Source: Kineosporiaceae bacterium
GTDB lineage: Bacteria; Actinomycetota; Actinomycetes; Actinomycetales; Kineosporiaceae
Assembly: GCA_016713225.1 (NCBI GenBank)
Contig: JADJPO010000001.1
Span: 806,001 to 870,000, forward strand
DNA: 64,000 nt
Direction: 5' to 3'
Below the pieces are notes generated by a model. It saw only the letters and a list, made by a program, of their open reading frames with translations, was not told the origin of the DNA and ran no database searches. Of this stretch, positions 50,627 to 59,689 are shown one piece after another (positions within the stretch are counted from its first letter, which is position 1; each line of letters starts with the position of its first letter). The translations under genes and the position numbers were made by a program.

Positions 50627-52014
50627 TGACTCACGTCGAATGCCCGCGTGGGTGGGGTCGTTGACTCATCGGTGGATGCCCGCGTGGGTCAGGCTCGCTC
50701 GATGGGGTTGACCATGGTGCAGCGCAGGGCGGTGTTGGCCTCGCAGGTGGCGGCGTGGGCGAAGGCCACCAAGGTCGAGAAGTCGGCCATCCTGATCATC
50801 TGGTGGCGGTCAACGGGTGGCATCGTGACCACGCCCGCAAGATGATCCGGGCGGCCGTGGCCGATGGTGGCAGCGACCGGGCGGTCGGTCAGCGGCGGGC
50901 GGCCCGGGCACCGGTCTACACCTACGACGAGGCGGCGATCACGGCGTTGGCGACGTGTTGGGCGGTGCTGGGCGGCCCGACCGGTAAACGGCTGCAACCG
51001 GCGTTGGCGGCCCTGGTCCCGGCCCTGCTGGCCCACGGTGAACTGCCCCAGGACCCGGCCGTGATCGATGCCCTGTTGGCGATGTCGGCGGCCACCATCG
51101 ACCGGCGCCTGAAGACCCACCGGGTCGGCCTGGTCGCCGCCAAGGGCCGGTCCCTGACCCGACCGGGCAGCCTGTTGAAGTCCTCGATCCCGTTGAAGAC
51201 CTGGCACGAATGGGACGACACGGCACCGGGGTTCATCGAGATCGACCTGGTCGGCCACGAAGGCGGCGACGCCAACGGCGCCTTCCACTACACCCTGGAC
51301 GCCACCGACGTCGCCACGGGCTGGACCGAGGCGATCAGCATCGCCTCCAAAGGCGAACGGACCGTCTCAGCGGCCCTGACCCGCCTGCAGGTCCGGTTCC
51401 CGTTCGCCCTGCTGGGCATCCACTCCGACAACGGCAGCGAGTTCATCAACCACCACCTGCTGAAATGGGCCACCGACCGGCAGATCACCTTCACCCGAGG
51501 CCGGCCCTCCCACTCCAACGACCAGGCCCACATCGAGCAGAAGAACTGGACCACCGTCCGTCACGCCGTCGGCTACCACCGCTACGACACGGCCCGAGAA
51601 CTGTCCCTGCTCAACGAACTCTGGCCCCTGCAAGCCCAACTGACCAACCTGTTCCTGCCCCAACAGAAACTGCTCACCAAGACCCGCGACGGCGCCAAGG
51701 TGACCAAGACCTACGACAAGGCCGCCACCCCCGCCACCCGCCTGGCCCGCGACCACCCCCACGTCCTGACCCCCACCGACGCCCACGCCCTGCGCCACCA
51801 ACTCGACGTCCTCAACCCGGCCGGCCTGGCCCGCCGCATCGCCGCCGTCCAGGCCAGCCTGCTCGAGCTGGCCCGCCGCCGCGGCAGCATCCAACGCCGC
51901 GCCAAGACCAACGCCGTCTACCTGTCCAAAACCAAGATCAAACCACCCCAGGCCCCGCGGGCATCCACCGATGAGTCAACGACTCACCCCAAGCGGGCAT
52001 CTTGACGTGAGTCA
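50627..52014. mobile_element. DDE-type insertion sequence with long terminal inverted repeats, about 1.39 kb
   Basis: Both ends carry TGACTCACGTC (left from 50627, right complement ending 52014) followed by a longer imperfect inverted repeat that includes TTGACTCATCGGTGGATGCC at 50662-50681 and its complement at the right. The element holds one rve-type transposase. I see no convincing target duplication. I cannot assign the IS family with certainty. Confidence 0.85.
50702..52005 (+). pseudogene. DDE integrase-core transposase, frameshifted near its start
   Basis: The N-terminal VQRRAVLASQVAAWAKATKV lies in one frame, then near 50791-50795 a missing base shifts to the long frame beginning DHLVAVNGWHRDHARKMIRA. 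The rve core shows the DDE residues: FIEIDLVGHEGG (D), LLGIHSDNGSEFIN (D), and SNDQAHIEQKNWTTV (E). The total length is one base short of whole codons, as in both IS21 genes of this window. The stop codon lies inside the right terminal repeat. A helical C-terminal region (LDVLNPAGLARRIAAVQASL) follows. Confidence 0.88.
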
Positions 52015-52043
52015 CCAGGAAGCGATACCTGGCCCCACCCCGA

Positions 52044-53291
52044 TCACCCGCCCGCCGTGCGCGGCGGGGCACCCGCAGCCGACCCGGCCAGGGCAGCGAT
52101 GAACCCGCCCACGAAGGTGTCCCCGAGTCCCACCGTGGTGGGTGTCGGGCACTCCACCCGGAACGCGGCCTCGCAGCACACCAGCTCTCCGAGTCGGCGC
52201 TCCACCTGCTCGGCGAACCGCTCACCCCCGGAGTGGCGGGGGCCGTCGTCCACCCGGCGATGATCCGAACGGGTGAACGTGTCGCCGTGCCCGAACCGAG
52301 CCCCGGCCAGGGCATTGCCGCCGCGCAGCGCCGTCCGGTACTCGCGCGACCGGGGCCCGTACGCGAGCGACCAGGCGCTCGTGTGCACCACCAGCACCCG
52401 GGCCGGGACGACGCGCTGCAGCGCTCGCAGTGCCCCCGCCACGGCCTCGGCGTCCAGCAGGTCCACCGGCGCCCCGACGTAGGCCTGCAACTCGTCCTCG
52501 TTCATCCCCCAGACGTCCACGCGCTCGACCAGCCGTTCGCAGATCGGCCCCCGGAACGACGGCACGTGGAACCCGGCATCCTCGTAAATGACCTTCGCCG
52601 CGGGCGGCAGCCAGGCCATGGCCCGGCGCAACTCATCCAGCCGCCGTTCCAACAGCGCCGGGTTGCGCATGGCGTTGAACCCGGACACCAGGAACAGGCC
52701 GGCGCCGGCGAGCATCCGCCCCAGCTGCCGACTGAGGGCCAGGTCGCGGTTCGGTACGTCGTTGACGTAGATCAACCGATTCGCCGCGGGGGACACCACC
52801 TCCTCCTCGCCCAGGCGCACCCGAGCCCCCGCGGGGTATTGCACGATCAGGTGCGGATCGGTCGAGTCCGCTGTGGCGCTGCACACGTAGTCCACCCCGG
52901 CCGGCAGCAGCCGACGCACGTGATCGTCGATGCTCACCAGGTGCAGCGTTGCGGCCACCCCGATCCGGCTCATGGCCACCGCTGCCCGCACGTTCGTGCC
53001 CCCGAGCGCCACCCGCCGCTCGAACCGCGCCGCGACGTCCCGCACCACGGCGGACGAGGCCACGTACCGCTCGCCGCCGACGCCCTCGCGCAGAAACCCC
53101 AGGATGGAGCAGACCAGGTCGCGCTCGCTGTCGACCTCGACGTCCGTGCTGGCCTCGTGCGGTTCGATGCCGTACTCATCGACCAGGGACTGAACGACGT
53201 CCGGGTTCCACACGATCTCGTAGTCGAGGCACCCGCCGAGGCCGAGCACGAGGTCGGCCCCGGCGGCTGCGTCGTTGATCAGCGGCCCCAC
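52044..53291 (-). CDS. ADP-dependent phosphofructokinase/glucokinase family protein
   Basis: A 415-residue ribokinase-fold sugar kinase of the ADP-dependent family (PfkC/GlkA type). Segments are DLVLGLGGCLDYEIVWNP, the sugar-site VALGGTNVRAAVAMSRIG, FLVSGFNAMRNPALLERRL, and the catalytic VGLGDTFVGGFIA with the Asp of GxGD. Members phosphorylate fructose-6-phosphate, glucose or tagatose-6-phosphate with ADP. In an operon directly after a class II ketose-bisphosphate aldolase, it would supply that aldolase with a ketose bisphosphate. The GTG start follows the aldolase stop with no gap. ADP-specific kinases are mainly archaeal and rare in bacteria. Confidence 0.8.
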   Translation of the reverse strand: MGPLINDAAAGADLVLGLGGCLDYEIVWNPDVVQSLVDEYGIEPHEASTDVEVDSERDLVCSILGFLREGVGGERYVASSAVVRDVAARFERRVALGGTNVRAAVAMSRIGVAATLHLVSIDDHVRRLLPAGVDYVCSATADSTDPHLIVQYPAGARVRLGEEEVVSPAANRLIYVNDVPNRDLALSRQLGRMLAGAGLFLVSGFNAMRNPALLERRLDELRRAMAWLPPAAKVIYEDAGFHVPSFRGPICERLVERVDVWGMNEDELQAYVGAPVDLLDAEAVAGALRALQRVVPARVLVVHTSAWSLAYGPRSREYRTALRGGNALAGARFGHGDTFTRSDHRRVDDGPRHSGGERFAEQVERRLGELVCCEAAFRVECPTPTTVGLGDTFVGGFIAALAGSAAGAPPRTAGG

Positions 53292-54152
53292 TCAGTACAG
53301 CGCCGCGCGCCCGGCGGTGTCGAACAGATCGATCTTCTGCGCCGCGGTCACCTTCATCGCCGCCAGGGCCGGCGGCTGGATGATCAGCGGCTCACGCAGC
53401 CCGGTGTCCTTCAGGACCTCCCGCATCGCCTGGTGGTAGGAGACCTTGATGTCGCTCGAGATATTGATCTTGTTGATGCCGCGCACCACCGACTCGGCGA
53501 TCTCGTCGTCCGGGTTGCTCGACCCGCCGTGCAACACCAGCGGGACGTCGATCGCGGCCTTGATCTCGCGCAGCAGGTCGAGCTTGAGCTCGGGCTTCAT
53601 CCACTCCGGGTAGATGCCGTGGCAGGTGCCGATGGCGATGGCCAGCGAGTCGACGCCGGTCTCGGCCACGAAGCGCACCGCGTCGTCCGGCTCGGTGTAG
53701 ACGATGTTGGACTCGGCGTACTGGGTGCCGGTCTCGGTGGTGCCGATGGTGCCCAATTCTCCCTCGACGGTCAGGCCCACGGCGTGCGCGGCCTCCGCGG
53801 CCCGGCGGGTGGCGGCGACGTTCTCGTCGAAGGTCAGCATCGACCCGTCGAACATCACCGAGGTGAACCCGCTCTGGATCGCCAGCAGGATCTGCTGCTG
53901 GGTGGTGCCGTGGTCGAGGTGGATCGAGACCGGCACGCTCGAGCGGTGCGCCCGCTGGATGATCGCCGGCAACAGGTCGGCGCCGGTGTGCTGCAACTCG
54001 TCGGGGTGGATCGCGATGATGAGCGGAGCGGCCTTCTCCTCACTGATCTCGAAGATTCCCTGGCACATCGCCCAGTCGCTGATGTTGAACGCGGGAATGG
54101 CGAAATTGTGCTTGTTGGCGACGTCGAGCAGACGGGTGCCGCTCAGCAACAT
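53292..54152 (-). CDS. Class II ketose-bisphosphate aldolase
   Basis: A 286-residue zinc-dependent aldolase of the GatY/KbaY/Fba class. Zinc ligands and substrate residues are in SVPVSIHLDHGTTQQQI, VEGELGTIGTTE, IAIGTCHGIYPEW and PLVLHGGSSNPDDEI, with INKINISSDIKV binding phosphate. It would cleave fructose- or tagatose-1,6-bisphosphate to triose phosphates. GAGGGAGA lies a few bases before the ATG at 54152. It follows the second permease gene after about 50 bases and is adjacent to the kinase. Confidence 0.92.
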   Translation of the reverse strand: MLLSGTRLLDVANKHNFAIPAFNISDWAMCQGIFEISEEKAAPLIIAIHPDELQHTGADLLPAIIQRAHRSSVPVSIHLDHGTTQQQILLAIQSGFTSVMFDGSMLTFDENVAATRRAAEAAHAVGLTVEGELGTIGTTETGTQYAESNIVYTEPDDAVRFVAETGVDSLAIAIGTCHGIYPEWMKPELKLDLLREIKAAIDVPLVLHGGSSNPDDEIAESVVRGINKINISSDIKVSYHQAMREVLKDTGLREPLIIQPPALAAMKVTAAQKIDLFDTAGRAALY

Positions 54153-54203
54153 GAGTGTTCTCCCTCGGGGTTGTGATCACTTGTGGACGGGTGGAGGTCG
54201 GCC

Positions 54204-55046
54204 TCAGCTCTTGACCGATCCGGCGGTCATGCCGCCGATGAAGAACCGCTGGAAGAACAGGAAGAGAACCAGCACCGGAATGCACCCGAGGATGCTCATC
54301 GCCATCATCTCGTTCCACTCGTACGAGTGCTGGCCCATGAGCAGCTGAATGCCGATCGGCACCGTGCGCATGTCCTGGGTGCGGGTCAGGGTCAGGGCGA
54401 ACAGGTACTCGTTCCAGGCGATCATGAAGGTGTAGATGCCCACCGAGACCAGCCCCGGGATCGAGATCGGCACCAAGATCCGCCAGAGTGCGGTCATCGA
54501 GCCCGCGCCGTCCACCCTCACCGCCTCGTCGAGCTCACGCGGCAGGGTGTTGAAGTACCCGGTCAACATGATGATCGCGTAGGGCAGCGTGAACACCATG
54601 TACGTCAGGATCAGTGCGGCGTAGGTGTTGTAGAGCCGCAGCGTCACCATGAGCCCGAAGTAGGGGATCAGCAGCGTGATCGGTGGCACCGCCTGCACGC
54701 TCACGATGATCATGTTGAGCGGTCGCTTGCCGACGAAGTCGAAGCGGCTGAACGCATATCCCGCCAGGATCGCCACCACGAGGGTCAGGGCGGTGACCGA
54801 CAGCGCCACGACGTAGCTGTTGATGAAGAACCGCACCTTCACCGGGTCGCGCACGATCGTGGTGTAGGCGTCGAACGAGAAGTTCTCGGTGATCAGCCGC
54901 GGGGGGAGCTCGAAGATCTCGGGGTTGGTCTTGAACGAACTGGCGGCCATCCACACCACCGGGAAGGCGACCACCACGGCGCCGACCAGCAGCGCCAGGA
55001 TCACCCCGGTCTTCAGCAGGATCCGCCGCATGCCACGAGGTTCCAT
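54204..55046 (-). CDS. Carbohydrate ABC transporter permease (MalG type)
   Basis: A 280-residue inner-membrane permease with six helices. The EAA loop is ELDEAVRVDGAGSMTALWRI and the family opening is VVAFPVVWMAASSFKTNPEI. It partners with the permease encoded just upstream and the substrate-binding protein. The ATG at 55046 sits 1 base after the stop of the first permease. No ATPase gene is in the operon, so it probably uses a shared MsiK-like ATPase encoded elsewhere. Confidence 0.93.
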   Translation of the reverse strand: MEPRGMRRILLKTGVILALLVGAVVVAFPVVWMAASSFKTNPEIFELPPRLITENFSFDAYTTIVRDPVKVRFFINSYVVALSVTALTLVVAILAGYAFSRFDFVGKRPLNMIIVSVQAVPPITLLIPYFGLMVTLRLYNTYAALILTYMVFTLPYAIIMLTGYFNTLPRELDEAVRVDGAGSMTALWRILVPISIPGLVSVGIYTFMIAWNEYLFALTLTRTQDMRTVPIGIQLLMGQHSYEWNEMMAMSILGCIPVLVLFLFFQRFFIGGMTAGSVKS

Positions 55047-55047
55047 G

Positions 55048-55989
55048 TCAGTCCCGCGCCTTCTGGTAGCGGACGTAGAAGAACGCCAGCACCATCGAGA
55101 AGCCGAAGATGACGACCGCACTCGCCGAGGCGGTGGCGAAGTCGTACTTGCTGAAGGCCAACTTGTAGGTGAACGTGCTGAGCATCTCGGTCACGTTGAT
55201 CGGCCCGCCACCGGTCGTCATCCAGATCAGCGCGAACTGTTGGGTCGTGAAGATGACGTCGAGCATGGCGATGCTGACGATGATCGGACGCAGCTGCGGC
55301 AAGGTGACGTGGATGAACCGCTGCCACCCGCTCGCGCCGTCCACCACGGCCGCCTCGTACAGGTCGCGCGGAATGCCTTGCAGCCCAGCCAGCAGGCTCA
55401 TCATGTAGAACGGGTAGCCCGACCAGATGTTGATGAACGTCACCGCGTAGAGCGCCGTGGCTGTGCTCGCCAGCCACTCGACCTTGTCGTCGACCAGGCC
55501 GGCGTTCTGCATCAGGTAATTGACCACGCCGTTCGGGTTGAGCAGCAGCCGCCACAGCACCGCGATGATCGCCACGGTGAACAGCCACGGCAGGATGTAG
55601 ATCACCCGGAAGATCGCCTTGGTCGTGTTGCCGAGCAGCGGTGAGTTGAGCAGCAGGGCAAACCCCATGCCCAGCACCAGATGTGCCACCACGCTGACAC
55701 CGGTGAAGAACGTGGTGTTCTTCACCGCGACCCAGAACACCGGGTTGGTCAGCACGTCGACGTAGTTGGCCAGACCCGTGAAGTGAGATTCCTTCGTCAT
55801 GATGACCCGGTCCATCAGCGAGTACCCGATCACCATCACGATCGGCACCAGCATCAGCACGAGCATCAGCAGCACGGTGGGGGACAGGAAGAGATACGGC
55901 TCGACCCGGCGGGCCAGCGGCTTGCCCGCCGGGCGCGCCGAACCGCGCCACGGCAACTGCCGTGGCGCGGCCGGCGCGCTGTTGCGCAT
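55048..55989 (-). CDS. Carbohydrate ABC transporter permease (MalF type)
   Basis: A 313-residue permease with six helices: the first at about 35-55 (YLFLSPTVLLMLVLMLVPIV), then FTGVSVVAHLVLGMGFALLL, and the EAA loop PRDLYEAAVVDGASGWQRFI. It forms the channel with the MalG-type permease. It starts at 55989, 14 bases after the substrate-binding protein stop. Confidence 0.93.
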   Translation of the reverse strand: MRNSAPAAPRQLPWRGSARPAGKPLARRVEPYLFLSPTVLLMLVLMLVPIVMVIGYSLMDRVIMTKESHFTGLANYVDVLTNPVFWVAVKNTTFFTGVSVVAHLVLGMGFALLLNSPLLGNTTKAIFRVIYILPWLFTVAIIAVLWRLLLNPNGVVNYLMQNAGLVDDKVEWLASTATALYAVTFINIWSGYPFYMMSLLAGLQGIPRDLYEAAVVDGASGWQRFIHVTLPQLRPIIVSIAMLDVIFTTQQFALIWMTTGGGPINVTEMLSTFTYKLAFSKYDFATASASAVVIFGFSMVLAFFYVRYQKARD

Positions 55990-56003
55990 CAACGGATCAG
56001 GCC

Positions 56004-57323
56004 TCAGAACTCTTTGAGCCAGGCGGCCTGGGCTGCCTCGAGCATCTGATCGACCGTCTGCTTGCCCTCCAGGGTCTTCTGCAACTCGGTGTCGAACGAG
56101 CGCATCAGGTCCTCTGCGACGGGCAGGCCGGTGAACTCGTTGGCGGGGTAGCCGGCCTTGTAGATGTCGAAGGCTGCCTTGAACAGTGCGTCGTCGGCGA
56201 CGAAGTCCGGCACGGACTTGGTGTTGCCGGGGAACGCGTTGGCGATCGAGGACAACTTGGAGTTGTTGGCCTCGTTCATCAGGAAGCTGACCAGCTTGAA
56301 CGCCTCGGCCTTGTGCTTGGAGTTCTCGGCGATGCCGATGCCCCACGACGCGTACGGGATGCCGCGCTTACCCGTGTAGCCGTCCTTGGCCGGGATGGCC
56401 GAGATGCTGAACTTCAGGTTGGCGTTGTTCTTGCGGATCAGCGTGACGTGGGCCAGGGAGTCGATCATCATGCCGACCCGGCCGTTGGTGAACTCCTCGA
56501 CCTTGTCCTGCTCCTTCATGGTCAGGGCACCGGGGGCGACGGCCTTGGCGTCCCAGAGGCTCTTGACGAACTCGACCGTCCCCTTGACGTCGGCGTTGGT
56601 CAGGTCGGGCTTGCCGTCCTTCAACATCGTGCCGCCGGAGGCCCAGTTCCACGCCATCACGTCGTTCTGGATGCCGTTGGGCGCCTCGGGTGACAGCGGC
56701 ACCACCCAGCCCTTGACGTCGCCACCGAGGGCGGTGACCTTCTTGGCGGCGTCGGCGAACTCGGTGCGGTTGCTCGGCGGCTTGGTGACCCCGGCCTTGG
56801 CCAGCACCGCGTCGTTGGTGAACAGCGGGTAGACGAAGTTGACCACCGGGATCATGTAGGCCGCATCGTTGATCTTGATCTGCGCGGCCAGTTGACTCTC
56901 GTCGTACCCGGAGTCCTTCATGAGCTTGGACAGATCGGTGATCGAGCCCTGCTTGACGAAGTCACTGACCCAGGCGCCGTCCAGCCCGACGACGTCCGAC
57001 ATGGTGCCGGCGGCCGCGCCGGCGACCACCTGCTCCTTGGTGGAGGCGTACGGCCCGGACAGCAGCTTGACCTTGATGCCCGGGTTGGCGGTCTCGAACT
57101 GGTCCATCAGGGCGCGGAACGCGCCGTCCGGCAGCTCCGGCTCCCACCATTGCGTGAACTCGAGGGTGACCGCCTCGCCGCCACTGGCTCCTGCTGCGCC
57201 GCTGGAGGCCGTGGCCGACGAGCCGGTCGAGGTTCCGCTCCCACAAGCAGCCACCAGCGTGATCGCCGTGGCCGCGCCGAGAAGTGCGAGGACTCGACGT
57301 CCCGCACGAGCGCCGTTGCTCAT
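56004..57323 (-). CDS. ABC sugar-binding lipoprotein
   Basis: A 439-residue family 1 extracellular solute-binding protein. The lipobox is LVAACGSG (Cys27), after which a Ser/Gly linker precedes VTLEFTQWWEPELPDGAFRA. Conserved parts are FETANPGIKVKLLSGPYAST and GRVGMMIDSLAHVTLI. The ligand is a sugar or sugar derivative, not identifiable from sequence. It is the first gene of the operon of permeases, aldolase and kinase, and is divergent from the DeoR regulator. Confidence 0.92.
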   Translation of the reverse strand: MSNGARAGRRVLALLGAATAITLVAACGSGTSTGSSATASSGAAGASGGEAVTLEFTQWWEPELPDGAFRALMDQFETANPGIKVKLLSGPYASTKEQVVAGAAAGTMSDVVGLDGAWVSDFVKQGSITDLSKLMKDSGYDESQLAAQIKINDAAYMIPVVNFVYPLFTNDAVLAKAGVTKPPSNRTEFADAAKKVTALGGDVKGWVVPLSPEAPNGIQNDVMAWNWASGGTMLKDGKPDLTNADVKGTVEFVKSLWDAKAVAPGALTMKEQDKVEEFTNGRVGMMIDSLAHVTLIRKNNANLKFSISAIPAKDGYTGKRGIPYASWGIGIAENSKHKAEAFKLVSFLMNEANNSKLSSIANAFPGNTKSVPDFVADDALFKAAFDIYKAGYPANEFTGLPVAEDLMRSFDTELQKTLEGKQTVDQMLEAAQAAWLKEF

Positions 57324-57444
57324 CCGTCTCCCATCTCAGAAGGGGTGCTGCACTCCGCATGGGGCATGCGTGAATCTGCAGTTTTTTGCAAGCTAGTGCG
57401 GGGTTATGAGAAGCGTCAAGGGATGGAACATCACGGTTTGACCC

Positions 57445-57458
57445 TGGAAGCGATTCCA
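57445..57458. promoter_or_regulatory. LacI-type operator candidate in the sugar-operon/DeoR divergent region
   Basis: TGGAAGCGATTCCA is a perfect palindrome (TGGAA, GCGA, TTCCA) of the pattern TGGnAnCGnTnCCA bound by LacI-family sugar regulators. It lies 122 bases before the binding-protein start and 109 bases before the DeoR start. A wider ATGGAA...TTCCAT pair is also present. Confidence 0.6.
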
Positions 57459-57566
57459 TTTCGTGCGGGGAAGGCCGCTCGAGCGGCAACTGGTCGACCG
57501 TGGGGCGCCGCACGCCGGCTCTGCTCGATCTCGCAGAAACATGCATGCCTGTGCTAGGACAGGCAG

Positions 57567-58412
57567 ATGTCCACGCCCGATCCCGCCCTCGACGACGAGA
57601 ACTCCGCGCGGCGGCTGCCCGCAGGCCGTAAGGCCGAACTGGCCGCCTACGTCGCCGAGGTGGGCCAGGTGACCGTGGCTCGCCTGGCCAAACGGTTCGA
57701 CGTGTCGGCCGACACCATCCGCCGCGATCTGGACCACCTGGACGGCGAGGGCGTGCTGATCCGTACCCACGGTGGAGCGGTCAGCCTGACGGCCTTTCCG
57801 CGCCCGGACAGCGGACTCGACGTCCGGGCCAGGGTGCAGGCGAGTGCGAAGGACCGCATCGGCGCGCTGGCGGCCGGGCTGATCGCCGACGGGTCGTCCG
57901 TGGTGATCAACGCCGGGACCACCACGCTGGCCCTGGTCCGCCACCTGCGCGAGCACCGTGATCTGACCATCGCCACCAACAGCCTGGCGATCCCGGCCGA
58001 ACTGGCGCCCTCGGTGGTGCGCGAGGTCTACGTGCTCGGCGGCGTCGTCCGGCTCTCGGCCCAGGCGACCGTCGGGCCGGTGGCGCTGGCGCGATCCGGC
58101 AGCGGTGAGGTCGACATCCGCTGTGACCTGGCCATGATCTGCGTCGGCGCGGTGGCCCACGACAGCGGGTACTCGACCAGCAATCTCGGCGAGGCCGCGA
58201 TGATGCGCGAGATGATGGCGCGTGCCGGCCAGGTCGCGGTGCTGGCGGATGCCACCAAGTTCGGCCGTCGCCTGTTCGCCCAGGTGGCCGAGTTGGGCCG
58301 CGCCGACTGGTTCGTCAGCGACACCACGCCCCCCGACGACCTCGCGGACGCGCTGCGGGCCGCGGGCGTCGAGATCATCACACCTCGCGAGGCGGCCGGC
58401 GGGGTCTCCTGA
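57567..58412 (+). CDS. DeoR/GlpR-family transcriptional regulator
   Basis: A 281-residue repressor. The N-terminal helix-turn-helix (VTVARLAKRFDVSADTIRRD) and LIRTHGGAV mark the DeoR class; the C-terminal sensor domain has SVVINAGTTTLALVRHL, ATNSLAIPAEL, and the sugar-phosphate region DLAMICVGAVAHDSGYST with VLADATKFGRRLFAQV. Typical inducers are sugar phosphates, which agrees with the adjacent kinase/aldolase. It is divergent from the ABC operon and probably controls it. Confidence 0.92.
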   Translation: MSTPDPALDDENSARRLPAGRKAELAAYVAEVGQVTVARLAKRFDVSADTIRRDLDHLDGEGVLIRTHGGAVSLTAFPRPDSGLDVRARVQASAKDRIGALAAGLIADGSSVVINAGTTTLALVRHLREHRDLTIATNSLAIPAELAPSVVREVYVLGGVVRLSAQATVGPVALARSGSGEVDIRCDLAMICVGAVAHDSGYSTSNLGEAAMMREMMARAGQVAVLADATKFGRRLFAQVAELGRADWFVSDTTPPDDLADALRAAGVEIITPREAAGGVS

Positions 58413-58451
58413 GACCATCCGCAGGGTCGTCAGGGCTGCAGGGAGGTGAGG

Positions 58452-58808
58452 GTGACGATCGAGATGAGCCGACAGGCCTTCGAGGAGGCCGTCGCCGATG
58501 CCCTCGACACCATCCCGCCCGAGCTGACCGCGCTCATGAGCAACGTCGTGATCCTGGTCGAGGACGACGCCCCACCGGACGAACCCGACCTGCTCGGCCT
58601 GTACGAGGGCATTCCGCTGACCGAGCGGGACGGCTTCTGGGCAGCCGGTGCCCTGCCCGATCGGATCACGATCTTCCGCCGTCCGACGCTCGAGGTCTGC
58701 GACACGATCGAGGAGGTCGTCGAGGAAGTGGCGATCACCGTCGTCCACGAGATCGCCCATCACTTCGGCATCGACGACGACCGGCTGCATCACCTCGGAT
58801 GGGCTTGA
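58452..58808 (+). CDS. Metallopeptidase-like (DUF1025/zincin) family protein
   Basis: A 118-residue protein with the zinc signature VVHEIAHHFGIDDDRLHHLG near the C-terminus (HEIAHH plus a downstream Asp/His). N-terminal EMSRQAFEEAVADALDTIPP and VVILVEDDAP match the 'metallopeptidase family protein' group of actinobacteria. Substrates are unknown. GGGAGG lies 5 bases before the GTG at 58452; an earlier GTG overlaps the ribosome site. Confidence 0.88.
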   Translation: MTIEMSRQAFEEAVADALDTIPPELTALMSNVVILVEDDAPPDEPDLLGLYEGIPLTERDGFWAAGALPDRITIFRRPTLEVCDTIEEVVEEVAITVVHEIAHHFGIDDDRLHHLGWA

Positions 58809-58918
58809 GCCACAGTCGTTTCGCCATCGGCGAGCCTGTCCGTTCCGGAACGTACGAGGTCGCCATTCACAGCAGGATCGGCCCGGCGACCGACCGTTGC
58901 CCGACGACGACACGCCGT

Positions 58919-58932
58919 AGGACCTAGGCCCT
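58919..58932. promoter_or_regulatory. DosR/DevR-like palindrome
   Basis: AGGACCTAGGCCCT (arms AGG-CCT/AGG-CCT, centre CTAG) lies 36 bases before the flavoprotein start. It resembles the G/C-rich palindromes bound by DosR/DevR-type hypoxia regulators in actinobacteria, which often control PNPOx-fold genes. Only one box is seen. Confidence 0.35.
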
Positions 58933-58968
58933 GTAGAGGATTCGCGTCGGCGATGGAACGATCCGGAC

Positions 58969-59442
58969 ATGACTGCTGACCAGACGCCTGGTGTCGACCC
59001 AGTGGCCCGCGAGACCGGAGCCATGGAAATCCTCACCGATGAACAGTGCTGGTCGTTGCTCGGCTCGGTCGAGGTGGGTCGCCTCGCGGTCGCCGCAGCC
59101 GGTGACATCGACATCTTCCCGCTGAACTTCGTCGTCGACGACCGGTCGCTGCTGTTCCGCACCGCCGAGGGAACCAAGCTGGTCGAAGTGGTCCTCGCCG
59201 GCCGGGTGGCCTTCGAGATCGACGGGTACGACCCCGAGCGCGGCCGGGCGTGGAGCGTCGTCCTCAAGGGCGAGGCGCACATGCTCGAGAAGTGGGACGA
59301 CATCTACTCGGCTCAGGACACCCCGCTGTTCCCGTGGAACCATTCCCCCAAGGAGCGCTTCGTGCGGATCATCCCGTACGCGGTCACGGGTCGTCGGTTC
59401 ACCGTCTACGACACCCGTGACGGGTCTGCGCCCCACCTCTGA
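58969..59442 (+). CDS. Pyridoxamine 5'-phosphate oxidase-fold flavoprotein
   Basis: A 157-residue split-barrel protein. ILTDEQCWSLLGSVEVGRLA, then DIDIFPLNFVVDDRSLLFRT and LVEVVLAGRVAFEIDGYD mark the PNPOx family (F420/FMN-binding). Proteins of this kind reduce or bind flavins or deazaflavin in mycobacteria. Role here unknown. A DosR-like palindrome is 36 bases upstream, suggesting hypoxia or redox control. Confidence 0.9.
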   Translation: MTADQTPGVDPVARETGAMEILTDEQCWSLLGSVEVGRLAVAAAGDIDIFPLNFVVDDRSLLFRTAEGTKLVEVVLAGRVAFEIDGYDPERGRAWSVVLKGEAHMLEKWDDIYSAQDTPLFPWNHSPKERFVRIIPYAVTGRRFTVYDTRDGSAPHL

Positions 59443-59466
59443 GCCCTCGCACCCGCTGTCACCTCA

Positions 59467-59496
59467 CCGCCGGACGACGCCCGCGTCGTCCGGCGG
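59467..59496 (+). terminator. Terminator after the PNPOx-fold gene
   Basis: Perfect hairpin with 14-base arms CCGCCGGACGACGC and GCGTCGTCCGGCGG, 25 bases after the stop. Confidence 0.8.
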
Positions 59497-59689
59497 TTGG
59501 TCGTTCGGGGCCGTACCCAGTGGTGATCGCCACTGACCGATGAGCCTGTTTTGGTCAACGACCAGACACGGTGCGTCATCACGTTGCATCCTTGGTGAGG
59601 GCCGTTCGCAGGCCCTGGGACGGCCATAGGGGGGCCGATCCGACTGTCGATGAACTCGATCTCGGTCGGAACGCGAGGAGGGCAACGCC

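Noticed and set aside
57393..59303. 636-codon minus-strand frame opposite the DeoR gene
   Set aside because: Composition artefact; the plus strand encodes recognisable DeoR, zincin and PNPOx proteins.
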